In this document: positions 1-9,105 of the stretch, piece by piece
How the letters are laid out: each line of letters starts with the position of its first letter
How positions within the stretch are numbered: position 1 is the first letter of the stretch
From: Raskinella chloraquaticus (SeqCode)
GTDB taxonomy: Bacteria > Pseudomonadota > Alphaproteobacteria > Rhizobiales > UBA4765
Direction: 5' to 3'
Assembly (NCBI GenBank): GCA_002365175.1
Contig: DEZK01000007.1
Span: forward strand, 183,660 to 247,659
Length of the DNA stretch: 64,000 nt
Program-made: the position numbers and the translations under genes
The notes under the pieces: generated by a model
The model's input: the letters and a program-made list of their open reading frames with translations, nothing else
The model's database searches: none
What the model was told of the DNA's origin: nothing

Positions 1-222
1 CAGCGCGGCGGCGCGGGCAATATCGCCTCCCGCCTCACCCACCGGATCAACGCAACCGAGAATGACATCGCCAACCACCGCCGTGTCCATGCGATTGCGC
101 TCGGCCAGCGCTTCCAGCGACTGGGTGGCAAGTTGCAGCGCCGTCACCTCGTGCAGCGAGCCGTCCTTCTTGCCGCGCCCGCGCGGGGTGCGAACCGTAT
201 CGAAGATAAAGGCGTCAGCCAT
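1..222 (-). CDS. Acetyl-CoA C-acyltransferase (thiolase), N-terminal part; cut by window edge
   Basis: Only the first 74 codons are present; the gene runs off the left edge. The N-terminus reads MADAFIFDTVRTPRGRGKKD, followed by a region with GCVDPVGEAGGDIAR. This is the classic start of degradative thiolases (FadA/AtoB family), which cleave 3-ketoacyl-CoA with CoA or condense two acetyl-CoA. The RTPRGR stretch is the first conserved block of the family. The catalytic Cys, His and second Cys lie outside the window. It follows the acyl-CoA dehydrogenase gene on the same strand about 100 bp downstream, so the two are probably one beta-oxidation operon. Whether it favours long-chain thiolysis or acetoacetyl-CoA cannot be told from this fragment. 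Confidence 0.85.
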   Translation of the reverse strand, partial: MADAFIFDTVRTPRGRGKKDGSLHEVTALQLATQSLEALAERNRMDTAVVGDVILGCVDPVGEAGGDIARAAAL

Positions 223-292
223 ATGGAGCTCCCGAAATCGTTTTTGTGCCTTGACGGCATGGTCGTGATGATTTGAGCAAATTCATGGACAG

Positions 293-314
293 GCCGGGCG
301 GAATGCCGCCCGGC
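293..314. other. GC-rich intercistronic hairpin between acyl-CoA dehydrogenase and thiolase genes
   Basis: A perfect 9-bp inverted repeat (GCCGGGCGG / CCGCCCGGC) with a 4-base AATG loop lies 10 bp after the stop of the acyl-CoA dehydrogenase gene. No T-run follows on either strand, so it is more likely an mRNA-stabilising or processing hairpin inside the operon than a true terminator. Confidence 0.5.
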
Positions 315-323
315 ACTGCCGGA

Positions 324-2117
324 TCAGAAAGCCTCAGGCGCCAGCGCCATCATGGTCTTGGCTCCCGTCGACAGGCGCGCCAGATGGGCGGCCGTTTCTG
401 GCAGAACGCGTTCAGCGAAATACTGGGCGCTGACGAGCTTGGTTTCGTAAAAGCTCTTGTCGCCGGCACCGTTTGCCAGCTTCTCCTGAGCCGTCTTTGC
501 CATCATCGCCCACATATAGGCAAAACAGACAAGGCCAAGCAGATGCATATAGTCAGTCGAGCCGGCCCCGGCATTATCGGGATTGGCAAGGCCGTTTTGC
601 ATAAACCACATGGTGGCCTGCTGGAGATGCTGCAGGCTGTTGGCGAGCGGGCCGACGTAAGCCTTCATTGCCGCATCGCCTTCATGCTGCTTGATGAAGG
701 CGCCGACTTCATTGAAGAACGCAGTGATCGCCCGCCCGCCATCGCGGGGCAGCTTGCGGCCGATGAGATCGAGCGCCTGCACGCCGTTGGCGCCTTCATA
801 AATCATGGCGATGCGGGCATCGCGCACATATTGCGACATGCCCCATTCCTCGATGTAGCCATGCCCACCCAGCATCTGCTGGGCGTTGACCGCGTTCTCG
901 AAGCCCTTATCGGTGAGAAAGCCCTTCAGCACCGGCGTCATCAGACCCATATGGTCATCGCCCATCTGCTTCTCGGCCTTGTCCTCGGAGCGATGCGAGA
1001 TATCGCCGCGGATCGCCGTCCATACAACAAACGCCCGCGCCGCCTCGTTGAAGGTCTTGATGTTCATCAGCGTGCGACGGACATCGGGGTGGACGATGAT
1101 GGGATCGGCCGCCTTGTCCTTGGCCTTCACGCCCGAGAGCGAGCGCCCCTGAATACGGTCCTTGGCGTAGGCCAAGGCATTCTGATAGGCGACCTCGGAC
1201 TGTGACAGGCCCTGGATGGCAACGCCGAGACGCGCCTCGTTCATCATGACGAACATGGCGTTGAGGCCGCGATTGGCCTCGCCCACCAGCCAGCCTACCG
1301 CGCCGTCATAGTTCATGACGCAGGTGGCGTTGCCGTGAATGCCCATCTTGTGCTCGATCGACCCGCAGGCAACCGGATTGCGGGCGCCCAGCGACCCATC
1401 GGCGTTGACCATAAACTTCGGAACGACGAAGAGCGAAATACCCTTGGTTCCTTCCGGCGCGCCATCGATGCGGGCAAGCACAAGATGGATGATGTTCTCG
1501 GTGATGTCCTGCTCGCCGGCGGAAATGAAAATCTTGGTGCCGGAAATCTTGTAGGAGCCATCGCCCTGCGGCGTGGCCTTGGTCTTGATCAGACCAAGAT
1601 CGGTGCCGCAATGCGGTTCCGTCAGGTTCATGGTGCCTGACCAGCGCCCTTCCACCATTTTCGGGACATAAATCTGTTTCAGCTCTTCGGAGGCGTGTTC
1701 AATGAGGGCGGCAATCGCCCCCATGGTGAGGCCGGGATACATCGACAACGCCATGTTGGCGCTCGACGAGAATTCATTCATGATCGCGCCAAGCGTATAA
1801 GGCAGGCCCTGGCCGCCATATTTGGGGTCGGTCGCCAGACCAATCCAGCCGCCCGCAGCATAGGCTTCATAGGCTTCCTTGAAGCCCTTGGGCGTGGTGA
1901 CGCGCCCGTCCGCATGGCGCTTGCAGCCCTCGACATCGCCACTGCGATTGAGCGGCTGGAAGACTTCTTCCGTCAGTTTGGCAGCCTCGCCGAGAATCGC
2001 TTCGATGGTTTCGGGGGTTGCATCCTCGAAGCCTGGAAGATTGCCGTATTTTTCGAAGTGAAAGACATCATTCAGCAGAAAGAGCGTGTCATGTACCGGC
2101 GCCTTGTAGCTTGGCAT
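324..2117 (-). CDS. Acyl-CoA dehydrogenase (597-residue long form)
   Basis: FAD-dependent enzyme that makes the 2,3-double bond in an acyl-CoA thioester, the first step of beta-oxidation. The protein starts MPSYKAPVHDTLFLLNDVF and has acyl-CoA dehydrogenase N-terminal, middle (MNLTEPHCGTDLGLIKTKA near residue 160) and C-terminal helical domains (QMLGGHGYIEEWGMSQYVRD near 415). An extra C-terminal domain of about 130 residues gives the 597-residue length typical of the long subfamily that includes DmdC (3-methylmercaptopropionyl-CoA dehydrogenase) and many proteobacterial fatty acyl-CoA dehydrogenases. A GGGAG ribosome site precedes the ATG. The thiolase gene follows and a MerR regulator lies upstream on the same strand. 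The chain-length or DMSP-type substrate cannot be assigned from sequence alone. Confidence 0.93.
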   Translation of the reverse strand: MPSYKAPVHDTLFLLNDVFHFEKYGNLPGFEDATPETIEAILGEAAKLTEEVFQPLNRSGDVEGCKRHADGRVTTPKGFKEAYEAYAAGGWIGLATDPKYGGQGLPYTLGAIMNEFSSSANMALSMYPGLTMGAIAALIEHASEELKQIYVPKMVEGRWSGTMNLTEPHCGTDLGLIKTKATPQGDGSYKISGTKIFISAGEQDITENIIHLVLARIDGAPEGTKGISLFVVPKFMVNADGSLGARNPVACGSIEHKMGIHGNATCVMNYDGAVGWLVGEANRGLNAMFVMMNEARLGVAIQGLSQSEVAYQNALAYAKDRIQGRSLSGVKAKDKAADPIIVHPDVRRTLMNIKTFNEAARAFVVWTAIRGDISHRSEDKAEKQMGDDHMGLMTPVLKGFLTDKGFENAVNAQQMLGGHGYIEEWGMSQYVRDARIAMIYEGANGVQALDLIGRKLPRDGGRAITAFFNEVGAFIKQHEGDAAMKAYVGPLANSLQHLQQATMWFMQNGLANPDNAGAGSTDYMHLLGLVCFAYMWAMMAKTAQEKLANGAGDKSFYETKLVSAQYFAERVLPETAAHLARLSTGAKTMMALAPEAF

Positions 2118-2324
2118 GGTCTAGTTCTCCCGACGTGCCGCGACATTTCAGTCCGCGCGGCTACTTTGCCATTATCATACCCGTGATGGGGCGACGCTCC
2201 GCGCCGCGACGCTATTTCTAACGTCGCATCGCGCGTGCAGCAGCGCCGCCTTCTCAAGGATGACAATGTGCGCCGAACCTAAGCCCGACGCAATATTGAC
2301 CGCACACACCACGAGAGCTTTTAT

Positions 2325-2346
2325 ACGACATCGCGGGCGATGTCGT
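2325..2346. promoter_or_regulatory. Perfect dyad (9-bp arms) upstream of the acyl-CoA dehydrogenase gene
   Basis: ACGACATCG-CGGG-CGATGTCGT is a perfect inverted repeat in the 295-bp gap between the MerR gene stop (2413) and the acyl-CoA dehydrogenase start (2117). A second dyad, GGTGCG-TAC-CGCACC, follows at about 2360. Both could be operator sites or transcript hairpins. The gap otherwise holds no supported gene. Confidence 0.35.
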
Positions 2347-2412
2347 GCGGACAACCCCTAGGTGCGTACCGCACCAATAATTGGGGTGCGCCCGCCGATC
2401 GCAGGTTCAGTA

Positions 2413-2871
2413 CTATGTTCCCCTGACCGCCAGATCGCTGTCGAGGCCAGCAATGTGACCGCTCAGCTCGTCAATTGCCTTTTCCACCTCATCCCTGCGC
2501 TCGATGAGCATGGTCAGCTGGCGGGAAAAACGATCACGTATGGTGAGCTGGTGTTTATGGCCACCTGCGGCGTTTCGCGCCTGGTGGTCGAGCGCCAGCA
2601 TCTCACCGATATCGATGATGGACATGCCGACACGCTTGCACAGAAGAAGGAGCGTCAACTGCTTCCTGTCGGCTTCGCTATAGAATCGCGACGACCCCTC
2701 CCGTCTGGGATGAAGAAGCCCACGGTCCTCATAAAATCGCAGGGCGCGCAAAGTAATACCGAAATCACGTGCCATCTCGCCGATGGTAAACACGTCTTCC
2801 TTACGCGTGGTCTCCAAGCTGGACAAAGACGTTGTTCTGACCTCTTCGATAACCTGAATGTTCTGTGGCAC
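2413..2871 (-). CDS. MerR-family transcriptional regulator of acyl-CoA catabolism
   Basis: This 152-residue protein has a MerR winged helix-turn-helix at about residues 26-95: FTIGEMARDFGITLRALRFY, then EDRGLL and an R-F-Y motif. A coiled-coil dimer helix follows (LTMLIERRDEVEKAIDELSG). The effector-binding tail is very short and has no metal-binding cysteines, so it is not a metal sensor. The start is GTG at 2871, because upstream codons in this frame are quickly stopped. Such MerR proteins next to acyl-CoA dehydrogenase and thiolase genes resemble the LiuR/fatty-acid-degradation regulators of proteobacteria. A role in controlling the downstream acyl-CoA dehydrogenase gene is inferred from position. 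Confidence 0.85.
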   Translation of the reverse strand: MPQNIQVIEEVRTTSLSSLETTRKEDVFTIGEMARDFGITLRALRFYEDRGLLHPRREGSSRFYSEADRKQLTLLLLCKRVGMSIIDIGEMLALDHQARNAAGGHKHQLTIRDRFSRQLTMLIERRDEVEKAIDELSGHIAGLDSDLAVRGT

Positions 2872-3344
2872 GTCTTATCTCTCGAATTTCATGATGGCGT
2901 CTTTCCATCTTCAGCTTAACAAGCGGGATATGGTCGACCGTGGCCAGTCAGTGACCTGTTATCTTATTGTTCCAGCCAAAAGATCCTCACCTACGTTTTG
3001 ATTTTATTCGTTTTTCAACGTTTAGCGTCGGTGATTTACGCATACGTCCAAGTGACCTGCCAATCACCTGTTGTAAAATTTGCGTGACATGACTCGCTTA
3101 TTTTGCGGCACCGTCCTCGATACGATGGCGTGATCAGACGCGACGCGTAGCGCGGACTGTTCTGAACTGCGCAGTCAATGGCCAGCGCCGGCGTTGAGCC
3201 TCTTCCCGGAAACGCCGGCAGCCACCCGTTAACCAGGTATTTACCATAATGGGTTGAAGGTCTCGCCAGATCGGATGGCGCCTGCTGTGCCAGATCCGAT
3301 TGGATGGCCAGAGCCGGAAGGCAGGCCAGCGGGTGGAGCGGGAT
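2872..3344. other. Intergenic region between divergent MerR and PodJ-like genes
   Basis: This 473-bp stretch has no supported coding sequence; the short open frames in it lack coding character. It must hold the promoters for the leftward MerR gene and the rightward PodJ-like gene. The part at 2960-3110 is clearly more AT-rich than its surroundings, and a TTTACGCATACG stretch near 3034 vaguely resembles an operator. No clear -35/-10 pair could be fixed. Confidence 0.5.
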
Positions 3345-6300
3345 ATGGCCGCGCGTAAGTCATGGACCAACGACAGGCCTGTCGGCTTCGTTGAGGACGA
3401 GGAAGTAGGCTATGAGCGGGCGATGGACATCGCGCGCCGCTCCGGGCTGTCGCTGGGAGCATGGCTCAATGGTGTCATCAGTGACGCGTCGGCGCGCGCC
3501 GGTGATCGCCCCCCCGCCTTCAGCGGTCAGCGTCACGAATTTTCAAAACGGCAGCATTTTGACGGGCGCGGCGATGAGCGGGCAAGGAAAGCTGCGCAAC
3601 CGCAACGGCGTGACAACCGCGACAATGTGCAGTTGTCGCAGATGTTCAAGCGACTGGCCGATCTTGCCGAACGCGTCAGCAGTGCCGAGTTGCAGGCGCA
3701 GCGCGCGCTGGTGCTTGCCGAGCGCCGTCTCGAGGCCGCTGATCAGGCAGGTCCGGTCACCGCCCGTCACGTCAAAGCCTTTGCCAGCGAAGTCGACCAC
3801 GTCCATTCTGATCTGGCGGCTGTAGAGCGCGAGGCGCGGCGCGCCGTTCGCGACCTTATCGGCGAGACGCGCACGCTGGGCGGCAGCCACCTTGCCGATG
3901 ATCCCCGCCTGTCGGCCATCATGGCAGCCATTCATTCGGTTGAAGCCCGGCTCGATCACATCAGCGAGCGGTTGAACAAGCCGGCGCCTCCCCTTCCACC
4001 CTTACATGATGACGGTCGGCTGGCGAAGATCGAGGCGCAACTCGTCGACATCGCCCGCCAGCTTGAGGATAGCGGATCGCAGCCGGTGTTGTCGATTGAC
4101 GCCGGTTTGAGCGAAACCGTTCGCCAGATCGCCAGCCGGCAACGCGAACTGGAAGATTCGGCGGCCTCCCGCGACCAGGCTGATTTTCTTCATCATCAGC
4201 AGGCCCAGCGGGTCGACGCGGAGTCGCTGCGCGACATTCAGGAGCGTCTGAGCGGCCTTGCAGCGCAGATTGCCGCTTCGCGCCACGAGCCGTCCTTCGA
4301 TCGTCGGCTGAATGACCTGCCCGAGCGCTTCGAAACATTGCGGCGCAGTCTCGAGCGCTCCGCAGGCGAGCCCCAGCTTGGGCAATTGCTGGCTGAAATC
4401 CGCATGCTCGATTCCAAGATCACCGGGGCGCGCGATGCGGAGGTCGACCCGCTGGCCCTGTCACGGATGGCAAGCCAGCTTGATGAGATGGGCGAATTGT
4501 TGCGGGCTGGCCAGCCCGGCGACGTTCTCGTTCATCTGAAAACAATCGGCGACAAGCTTGAACGACTGCAGCCAAGGCAGGATATCGCGACCATCGAGCG
4601 ACTGCGCGAGGACATCGCGGGGCTGCGTGCCCAGATTTCAGAGCGACCGGCCGAGGCGGCAGCTTTTCACAGTCTGCCGGATGAGCGCATTGATGATCTG
4701 CGCCACCGTATGGAACAGATTCAGTCACTTCTGTCGACGCGTGACGAGACACCGGATGCGATCAATGTGCTCGCCGGGCGCATCGACGCGCTGGCGGTGC
4801 AGTTGCTGGCTAAAGGAACATCAGACACCACGCAGCGCATGATTAGCGAACTGCGCGGGCGTGTTGAGGAACTGGCAAGCCATCCGCCCGACACAACGGC
4901 CTTTTCGGTCATCGAAAAGCGTCTGACGGCGCTTGTTGATAAAATCGAGCGGGCGCAAAGCGAACGCCCCGCCGCCGAGACATCGTACAGCGACGTCGAC
5001 AGCCGACTAAAGCGCCTGACTGAACTGATGGAATTGCAGCGCGACACCCCGCCGCAAAGTGATGTCATCCAGTCGCTGGAAAAGCATGTCAGCGAATTCC
5101 GGCGCAGCGCCGAAGGCTCAGACCGGCGTGTTACCGAAACGCTCAACTCGATGCACGAGGCGCTGACCCGCCTCAACGAGCGCATGCGCGATAACGCTCC
5201 GCCAGCCGAGATGCCCGTCACGCGCGCCGCCGCCAAGCCGGGGGCAGCCGTTCCTGCAGCACCACCAGCGCTCCCGGTCGACGCACGGTCGGCTGCAGCG
5301 AAAGCCCCCGTTCAAACCGATCAATCGGCCCTCAGTGCCGCTCGCGAAGCGGCTGCGCGTGCGGCTGAACTTCAGCGCGCTCATGATGATCGGGGCGAAC
5401 TCGATCTGCCGCTTGAGCCAGGATCAGGACGCCCGCAAGCGCAGATGCCGCGAGCACCCGGCAAATTGCCAGCAGCGAAAGCCGATGCGGGGAGCGAGAG
5501 CCTTGGTGCGGGCGATCCGATCCGCGCTGCCCGCGTCGCCATACAGCGACAGACCGAGAAAGGCGGCGGCGCCAAAAGCAGCCTGCGCTCCTCATTTATT
5601 TCAGCCCTTCGGCGAAACGGCACGCCCAAAGCGGCAGCCGCGCCCTCGCCATCGGGTGATGCGTTGCTAGCAAGGCCCGCCCAGCGGGCACCCCGCAAAA
5701 TCAGCGGCCTCGTCATCCGCGTCGGCGTTGCCCTGTCGATTGTCGCCATTGTGTTGAGCGCGGCGCGCATCGTCTGGTCGCTTGGCCAGTCGGGCGGCGA
5801 CATCGCCACGCCGACGCATGACGAACGGCCGATCGGCAAATCACCATCCGAACCGACAAATGGCGAAAACACCCGTCGCAACGATGATGCAACCAGCAGT
5901 CTCGACAAGCGCGGCGAAGTGGCGTCATCACGTGTCGCGACGACACAGGCTGGCGTCACTCTGCCTGCGCTTCCCGAGGGCGTTTTATCCCAGCGCCTGA
6001 AGCAGGCGCTTGAAGCCCAGAACCCGCGCGCTTATTTCGATGTCGCCATTCGCCTGGCTGACGGCCGTTCGATCCCGCGCAATGTTGAAGCAGCCATCCC
6101 CTGGCTGGTGCTGGCGGCCGAGCGGGATCATGCGCCGGCCTATTACCGGCTGGGCAACATTTATGAGAAGGGGCTTGGCCCGAAGCGCGATATCGGCCAG
6201 GCGGTCAGCGCTTATGAGAAGGGTGCCGCCCTTGGCAACCGCAAGTCGATGCATAACCTTGCCACCCTTTATGCCGCCGGTATAGCGACGGGAAACCCAG

Positions 6301-6695
6301 ATTATCAGCGGGCGTTCCCGCTCTTCGAGCAGGCAGCCGAGCTGGGGCTGGTCGACAGCCAGTTCAATCTGGCTGTGCTGCTGGTCAATGGGCTCGGCGC
6401 CAAGCAAAATCTCGGTGAAGCCTACAAATGGTTCACAGTCGCGGCGCAAAACGGCGACAAGGAAGCCAGCAAAAAACGCGATGAGATCGCGGCCCGCCTG
6501 AATGGCCAGGCACTGGTCGATGCCCGGCTGGCTGCGCAGAATTTCCGCCCCAAGGCGATTGCGGCGGCGGCCAACGAAGATACACCGCCCACCTTGCTGT
6601 TCGAAGACAATCCCCTCGCCGCGCCGACGGCGAGCGGGCCGCAGGCAACGCCAAATCTGGGAATTTCCGTTGCGCCGGCGAGCAAGCGCAGCTGA
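3345..6695 (+). CDS. PodJ-like polar localisation protein (coiled coil, one TM, Sel1 repeats)
   Basis: 1116 residues from the ATG at 3345, which has a GGAGCG ribosome site; a TTG 45 bp upstream is less likely. Near the N-terminus, ARRSGLSLGAWLNGVI matches the conserved motif of PodJ-type proteins. Residues of about 95-620 are rich in Leu, Glu and Arg and read as long coiled coil. A Pro/Ala-rich linker follows. A single membrane helix (GLVIRVGVALSIVAIVLSAA) lies near 788-810, and Sel1/TPR-like repeats (about 910-1035, e.g. YYRLGNIYEKGLGPKRDIGQ) would be periplasmic. PodJ recruits polar factors for cell-cycle asymmetry and pole growth in Caulobacter and Agrobacterium. Unlike Caulobacter PodJ, no peptidoglycan-binding domain is visible after the Sel1 repeats. 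The gene stands alone. Confidence 0.75.
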   Translation: MAARKSWTNDRPVGFVEDEEVGYERAMDIARRSGLSLGAWLNGVISDASARAGDRPPAFSGQRHEFSKRQHFDGRGDERARKAAQPQRRDNRDNVQLSQMFKRLADLAERVSSAELQAQRALVLAERRLEAADQAGPVTARHVKAFASEVDHVHSDLAAVEREARRAVRDLIGETRTLGGSHLADDPRLSAIMAAIHSVEARLDHISERLNKPAPPLPPLHDDGRLAKIEAQLVDIARQLEDSGSQPVLSIDAGLSETVRQIASRQRELEDSAASRDQADFLHHQQAQRVDAESLRDIQERLSGLAAQIAASRHEPSFDRRLNDLPERFETLRRSLERSAGEPQLGQLLAEIRMLDSKITGARDAEVDPLALSRMASQLDEMGELLRAGQPGDVLVHLKTIGDKLERLQPRQDIATIERLREDIAGLRAQISERPAEAAAFHSLPDERIDDLRHRMEQIQSLLSTRDETPDAINVLAGRIDALAVQLLAKGTSDTTQRMISELRGRVEELASHPPDTTAFSVIEKRLTALVDKIERAQSERPAAETSYSDVDSRLKRLTELMELQRDTPPQSDVIQSLEKHVSEFRRSAEGSDRRVTETLNSMHEALTRLNERMRDNAPPAEMPVTRAAAKPGAAVPAAPPALPVDARSAAAKAPVQTDQSALSAAREAAARAAELQRAHDDRGELDLPLEPGSGRPQAQMPRAPGKLPAAKADAGSESLGAGDPIRAARVAIQRQTEKGGGAKSSLRSSFISALRRNGTPKAAAAPSPSGDALLARPAQRAPRKISGLVIRVGVALSIVAIVLSAARIVWSLGQSGGDIATPTHDERPIGKSPSEPTNGENTRRNDDATSSLDKRGEVASSRVATTQAGVTLPALPEGVLSQRLKQALEAQNPRAYFDVAIRLADGRSIPRNVEAAIPWLVLAAERDHAPAYYRLGNIYEKGLGPKRDIGQAVSAYEKGAALGNRKSMHNLATLYAAGIATGNPDYQRAFPLFEQAAELGLVDSQFNLAVLLVNGLGAKQNLGEAYKWFTVAAQNGDKEASKKRDEIAARLNGQALVDARLAAQNFRPKAIAAAANEDTPPTLLFEDNPLAAPTASGPQATPNLGISVAPASKRS

Positions 6696-6843
6696 AACGT
6701 CGCGTCCACGATCAGCGCACCGCTAAATGGCTAGTCTTCCTCACTTGACGAGGGTCTGACCGCCCGGCACGACACAGGCTGACAAAGCGATGCTGATCGC
6801 AAACCTCCGTTTGCCGCGCCCGGCAGCGCCATGATGTGGAGCC

Positions 6844-8049
6844 ATGATGATGTCAGTTCGAAACGGCGCTGGCGCTGCCACGTCAGGTGGCAATCATGGC
6901 CTGCAGCGCGCCATTATCGTCGGCATCATCGCCTTTCTGACTCTGATCGATCTTTTCGCCACGCAGGCCATCCTGCCAACGCTGACCCGCCATTACGGCG
7001 TCAGCCCGGCCGACATGGCGCTGGCGGTCAATTCCAGCACCATCGGCATGGCGGTTGCGAGCCTTGCGGTCGCGCTTTTAAGCCGACGCCTCAATCGCCG
7101 CACCGGTATCGTTGTCAGCCTGTCGCTTCTGGCCCTCCCGACGCTCCTGCTGGCGAATGCGCCTGACCTCACCATTTTTACCACGCTTCGCATCGTGCAG
7201 GGTTTGCTGATGGCAACGGCCTTCACCCTGACGCTGGCCTATCTGGGCGAAGAACTCAGCATGGAGGAAGCGCCACGCGCCTTTGCCGCCTATATCACGG
7301 GGAATGTCGCGTCCAACCTGATCGGTCGGTTATTATCTGCGTCCCTCGCGGATCATTTCGGGCTGGCGACAAACTTCTACGTTTTCGCCGGGCTTAACCT
7401 GCTTGGTGCCGGCCTTGCGCTGCTGGCCATCCATCCGGCCATGCGCCTCACCGGCACCGAGCCGCTGGGGCAGGCGGTCGCGTCCGTACGCAAGCATTTT
7501 TCCAATCCGCTCACCCGTTCGAGCTTTCTCATCGGCTTCTGTATCCTGTTTGTGTTCATCGGGACCTTCTCCTTTGTCAATTTCGTGCTGGTGCGCCCGC
7601 CGCTCAGCATCGGCCAGATGTCGATTGGCTTTGTCTATCTGGTCTTTCTGCCGTCAATCGTCACCACCCCGCTCGCCGGCAAGCTGGTTGCCCAACTTGG
7701 TACGCGCGCATCGCTGTTGATCGGGCTTGGTGCTGCCGCTCTTGGCCAGCCATTGCTGCTCACCGGAAATCTCGCCGCCGTCCTTCTCGGGTTGTCCATC
7801 ATCGGGGTTGGGACTTTCTTTGCGCAGGCGACTGCCACCGGTCTTGCCAGTCGCGCGGCTGACGGCGACAAAGGAGCTGCGAGCGGCATTTATCTCGCAA
7901 GCTATTTCTCGGGCGGGCTTGCCGGCAGCGCTGTCCTCGGTCAGATTTTCGACCGTTTCGGCTGGACGGCGTGTGTCGCTGCGATGACCTTCGTCCTGGC
8001 GATCGCGCTGTGGATTTCGTTTCGACTGGCGCCCGCAGCAAAACAGTGA
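6844..8049 (+). CDS. MFS transporter, DHA1-like drug/metabolite exporter
   Basis: 401 residues with about twelve hydrophobic segments. The first is AIIVGIIAFLTLIDLFATQA. The segment between helices 2 and 3 carries the MFS loop (VALLSRRLNRRTG). It resembles the DHA1/YnfM-type subfamily, whose members export drugs or organic solutes with proton antiport. The start ATG at 6844 is preceded by TGGAG. The gene is convergent with the GntR regulator gene (38-bp gap). A link to the nearby HMG-CoA-lyase-family gene is possible but only positional. The substrate is unknown. Confidence 0.85.
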   Translation: MMMSVRNGAGAATSGGNHGLQRAIIVGIIAFLTLIDLFATQAILPTLTRHYGVSPADMALAVNSSTIGMAVASLAVALLSRRLNRRTGIVVSLSLLALPTLLLANAPDLTIFTTLRIVQGLLMATAFTLTLAYLGEELSMEEAPRAFAAYITGNVASNLIGRLLSASLADHFGLATNFYVFAGLNLLGAGLALLAIHPAMRLTGTEPLGQAVASVRKHFSNPLTRSSFLIGFCILFVFIGTFSFVNFVLVRPPLSIGQMSIGFVYLVFLPSIVTTPLAGKLVAQLGTRASLLIGLGAAALGQPLLLTGNLAAVLLGLSIIGVGTFFAQATATGLASRAADGDKGAASGIYLASYFSGGLAGSAVLGQIFDRFGWTACVAAMTFVLAIALWISFRLAPAAKQ

Positions 8050-8086
8050 ATTGAACCAGTCGCGCGTGGCTGCATTTGCCGGCGGT

Positions 8087-8992
8087 TCAGCCCGTCGGCG
8101 GGGTCTGGATTGCCAGTTCGCCTGCCCCGGCGCTGCGCAGCAGATGCCCTTTCATAAGCGCCGCCGCGCCACGCCTGTCGCCAGTCTCCAGAACATCCAG
8201 TATGTCAAGATGCTCTCGGGTGAGGCTTTCGAGCCCGTGTGCGTCGGGCATCTGGCAATAGGCAAAGAGCCGGCGCATATGGTTGACGCGCTTCAGCGTG
8301 TCGAGCAGGAACACATTGCCTGAACACTCAGCAATCGCTTCGTGGAATTCGCAACCAAAGCGGAACATTTCCGACAAATTATAGAGGCGCATGCCATCCC
8401 TCAGAACTCGCTCCTGATGCTCGCGGACAATGGCCATGCGCTCGGGGTTCCAGCGAAAGGTCGGTTCAAGAATGCCCGCCGGCTCGATGATCAGCCGCAG
8501 CCGCGCCGTCTGGGCGTTTCCCGTCGGGTCACGCAAGGATTGCGCGAACATCCAGCCATACCCCTTGGCGCGCTCGACCCAGCCCTCGGCGGCAATACGG
8601 TCAAGCAATCGCAGCAATTGCGCGCGCGTGAGATGGTAGCGGCGCATCAATTCCGCCTCGCTGACAATCACCGGAAACTGCCCGTCGAAATGATCCCGGG
8701 CGATCGCCTCGTAATGCTTCTCACCGACATCGGCAGCGATCAGAGCCTGTGGCGATGACAGGGACGCCAGCGGTACGCACAGGATGAACCCCTTGTGCGG
8801 TATCAATTTTGTCAAACCTTGCGTACTCAGAGCCAGAAGGGCTTGGCGGACAGGCGGGCGCGACACCCCCAGACGCTGCGCCAGGCGCGACTCATACAGA
8901 CGTTCACCAAAACCGATGCCGTCACGGCGGATGATGTCAACAATCTGGCCGATCAGAGCGGGATTTGCTGATTTTTTTATTCGTTTTTGCAT
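8087..8992 (-). CDS. GntR/FCD-family regulator with two winged-helix segments
   Basis: 301 residues. Residues of about 25-85 form a GntR winged helix (ESRLAQRLGVSRPPVRQALL). Residues of about 108-160 look like a second helix-turn-helix (SEAELMRRYHLTRAQLLRLL, then a GWVERAKGYGWMF wing). The C-terminus is an all-helical FCD ligand domain with FHEAIAECSGN and MRRLFAYCQMP. Usual FadR/FCD regulators have one winged helix and about 230 residues, so the extra about 70 residues are real and odd. It is divergent from the HMG-CoA-lyase-family gene with a 113-bp AT-rich gap, which suggests it controls that gene. The ligand is probably an organic acid or acyl derivative, but is not known. Confidence 0.85.
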   Translation of the reverse strand: MQKRIKKSANPALIGQIVDIIRRDGIGFGERLYESRLAQRLGVSRPPVRQALLALSTQGLTKLIPHKGFILCVPLASLSSPQALIAADVGEKHYEAIARDHFDGQFPVIVSEAELMRRYHLTRAQLLRLLDRIAAEGWVERAKGYGWMFAQSLRDPTGNAQTARLRLIIEPAGILEPTFRWNPERMAIVREHQERVLRDGMRLYNLSEMFRFGCEFHEAIAECSGNVFLLDTLKRVNHMRRLFAYCQMPDAHGLESLTREHLDILDVLETGDRRGAAALMKGHLLRSAGAGELAIQTPPTG

Positions 8993-9105
8993 TGCGCGCG
9001 CCCTTTGATGTAGAATTACTGATTGACAGAAAAGTTCAATTATCTGTACTTCATCAATATAAAATACACAATTTTGATTTTACGGCTTTTGGAAAATTGA
9101 CCCCG

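Noticed and set aside
3000..3060. Possible LiuR/fatty-acid operator near TTTACGCATACG
   Set aside because: Only a partial match to such motifs, no second copy found upstream of the acyl-CoA dehydrogenase gene.
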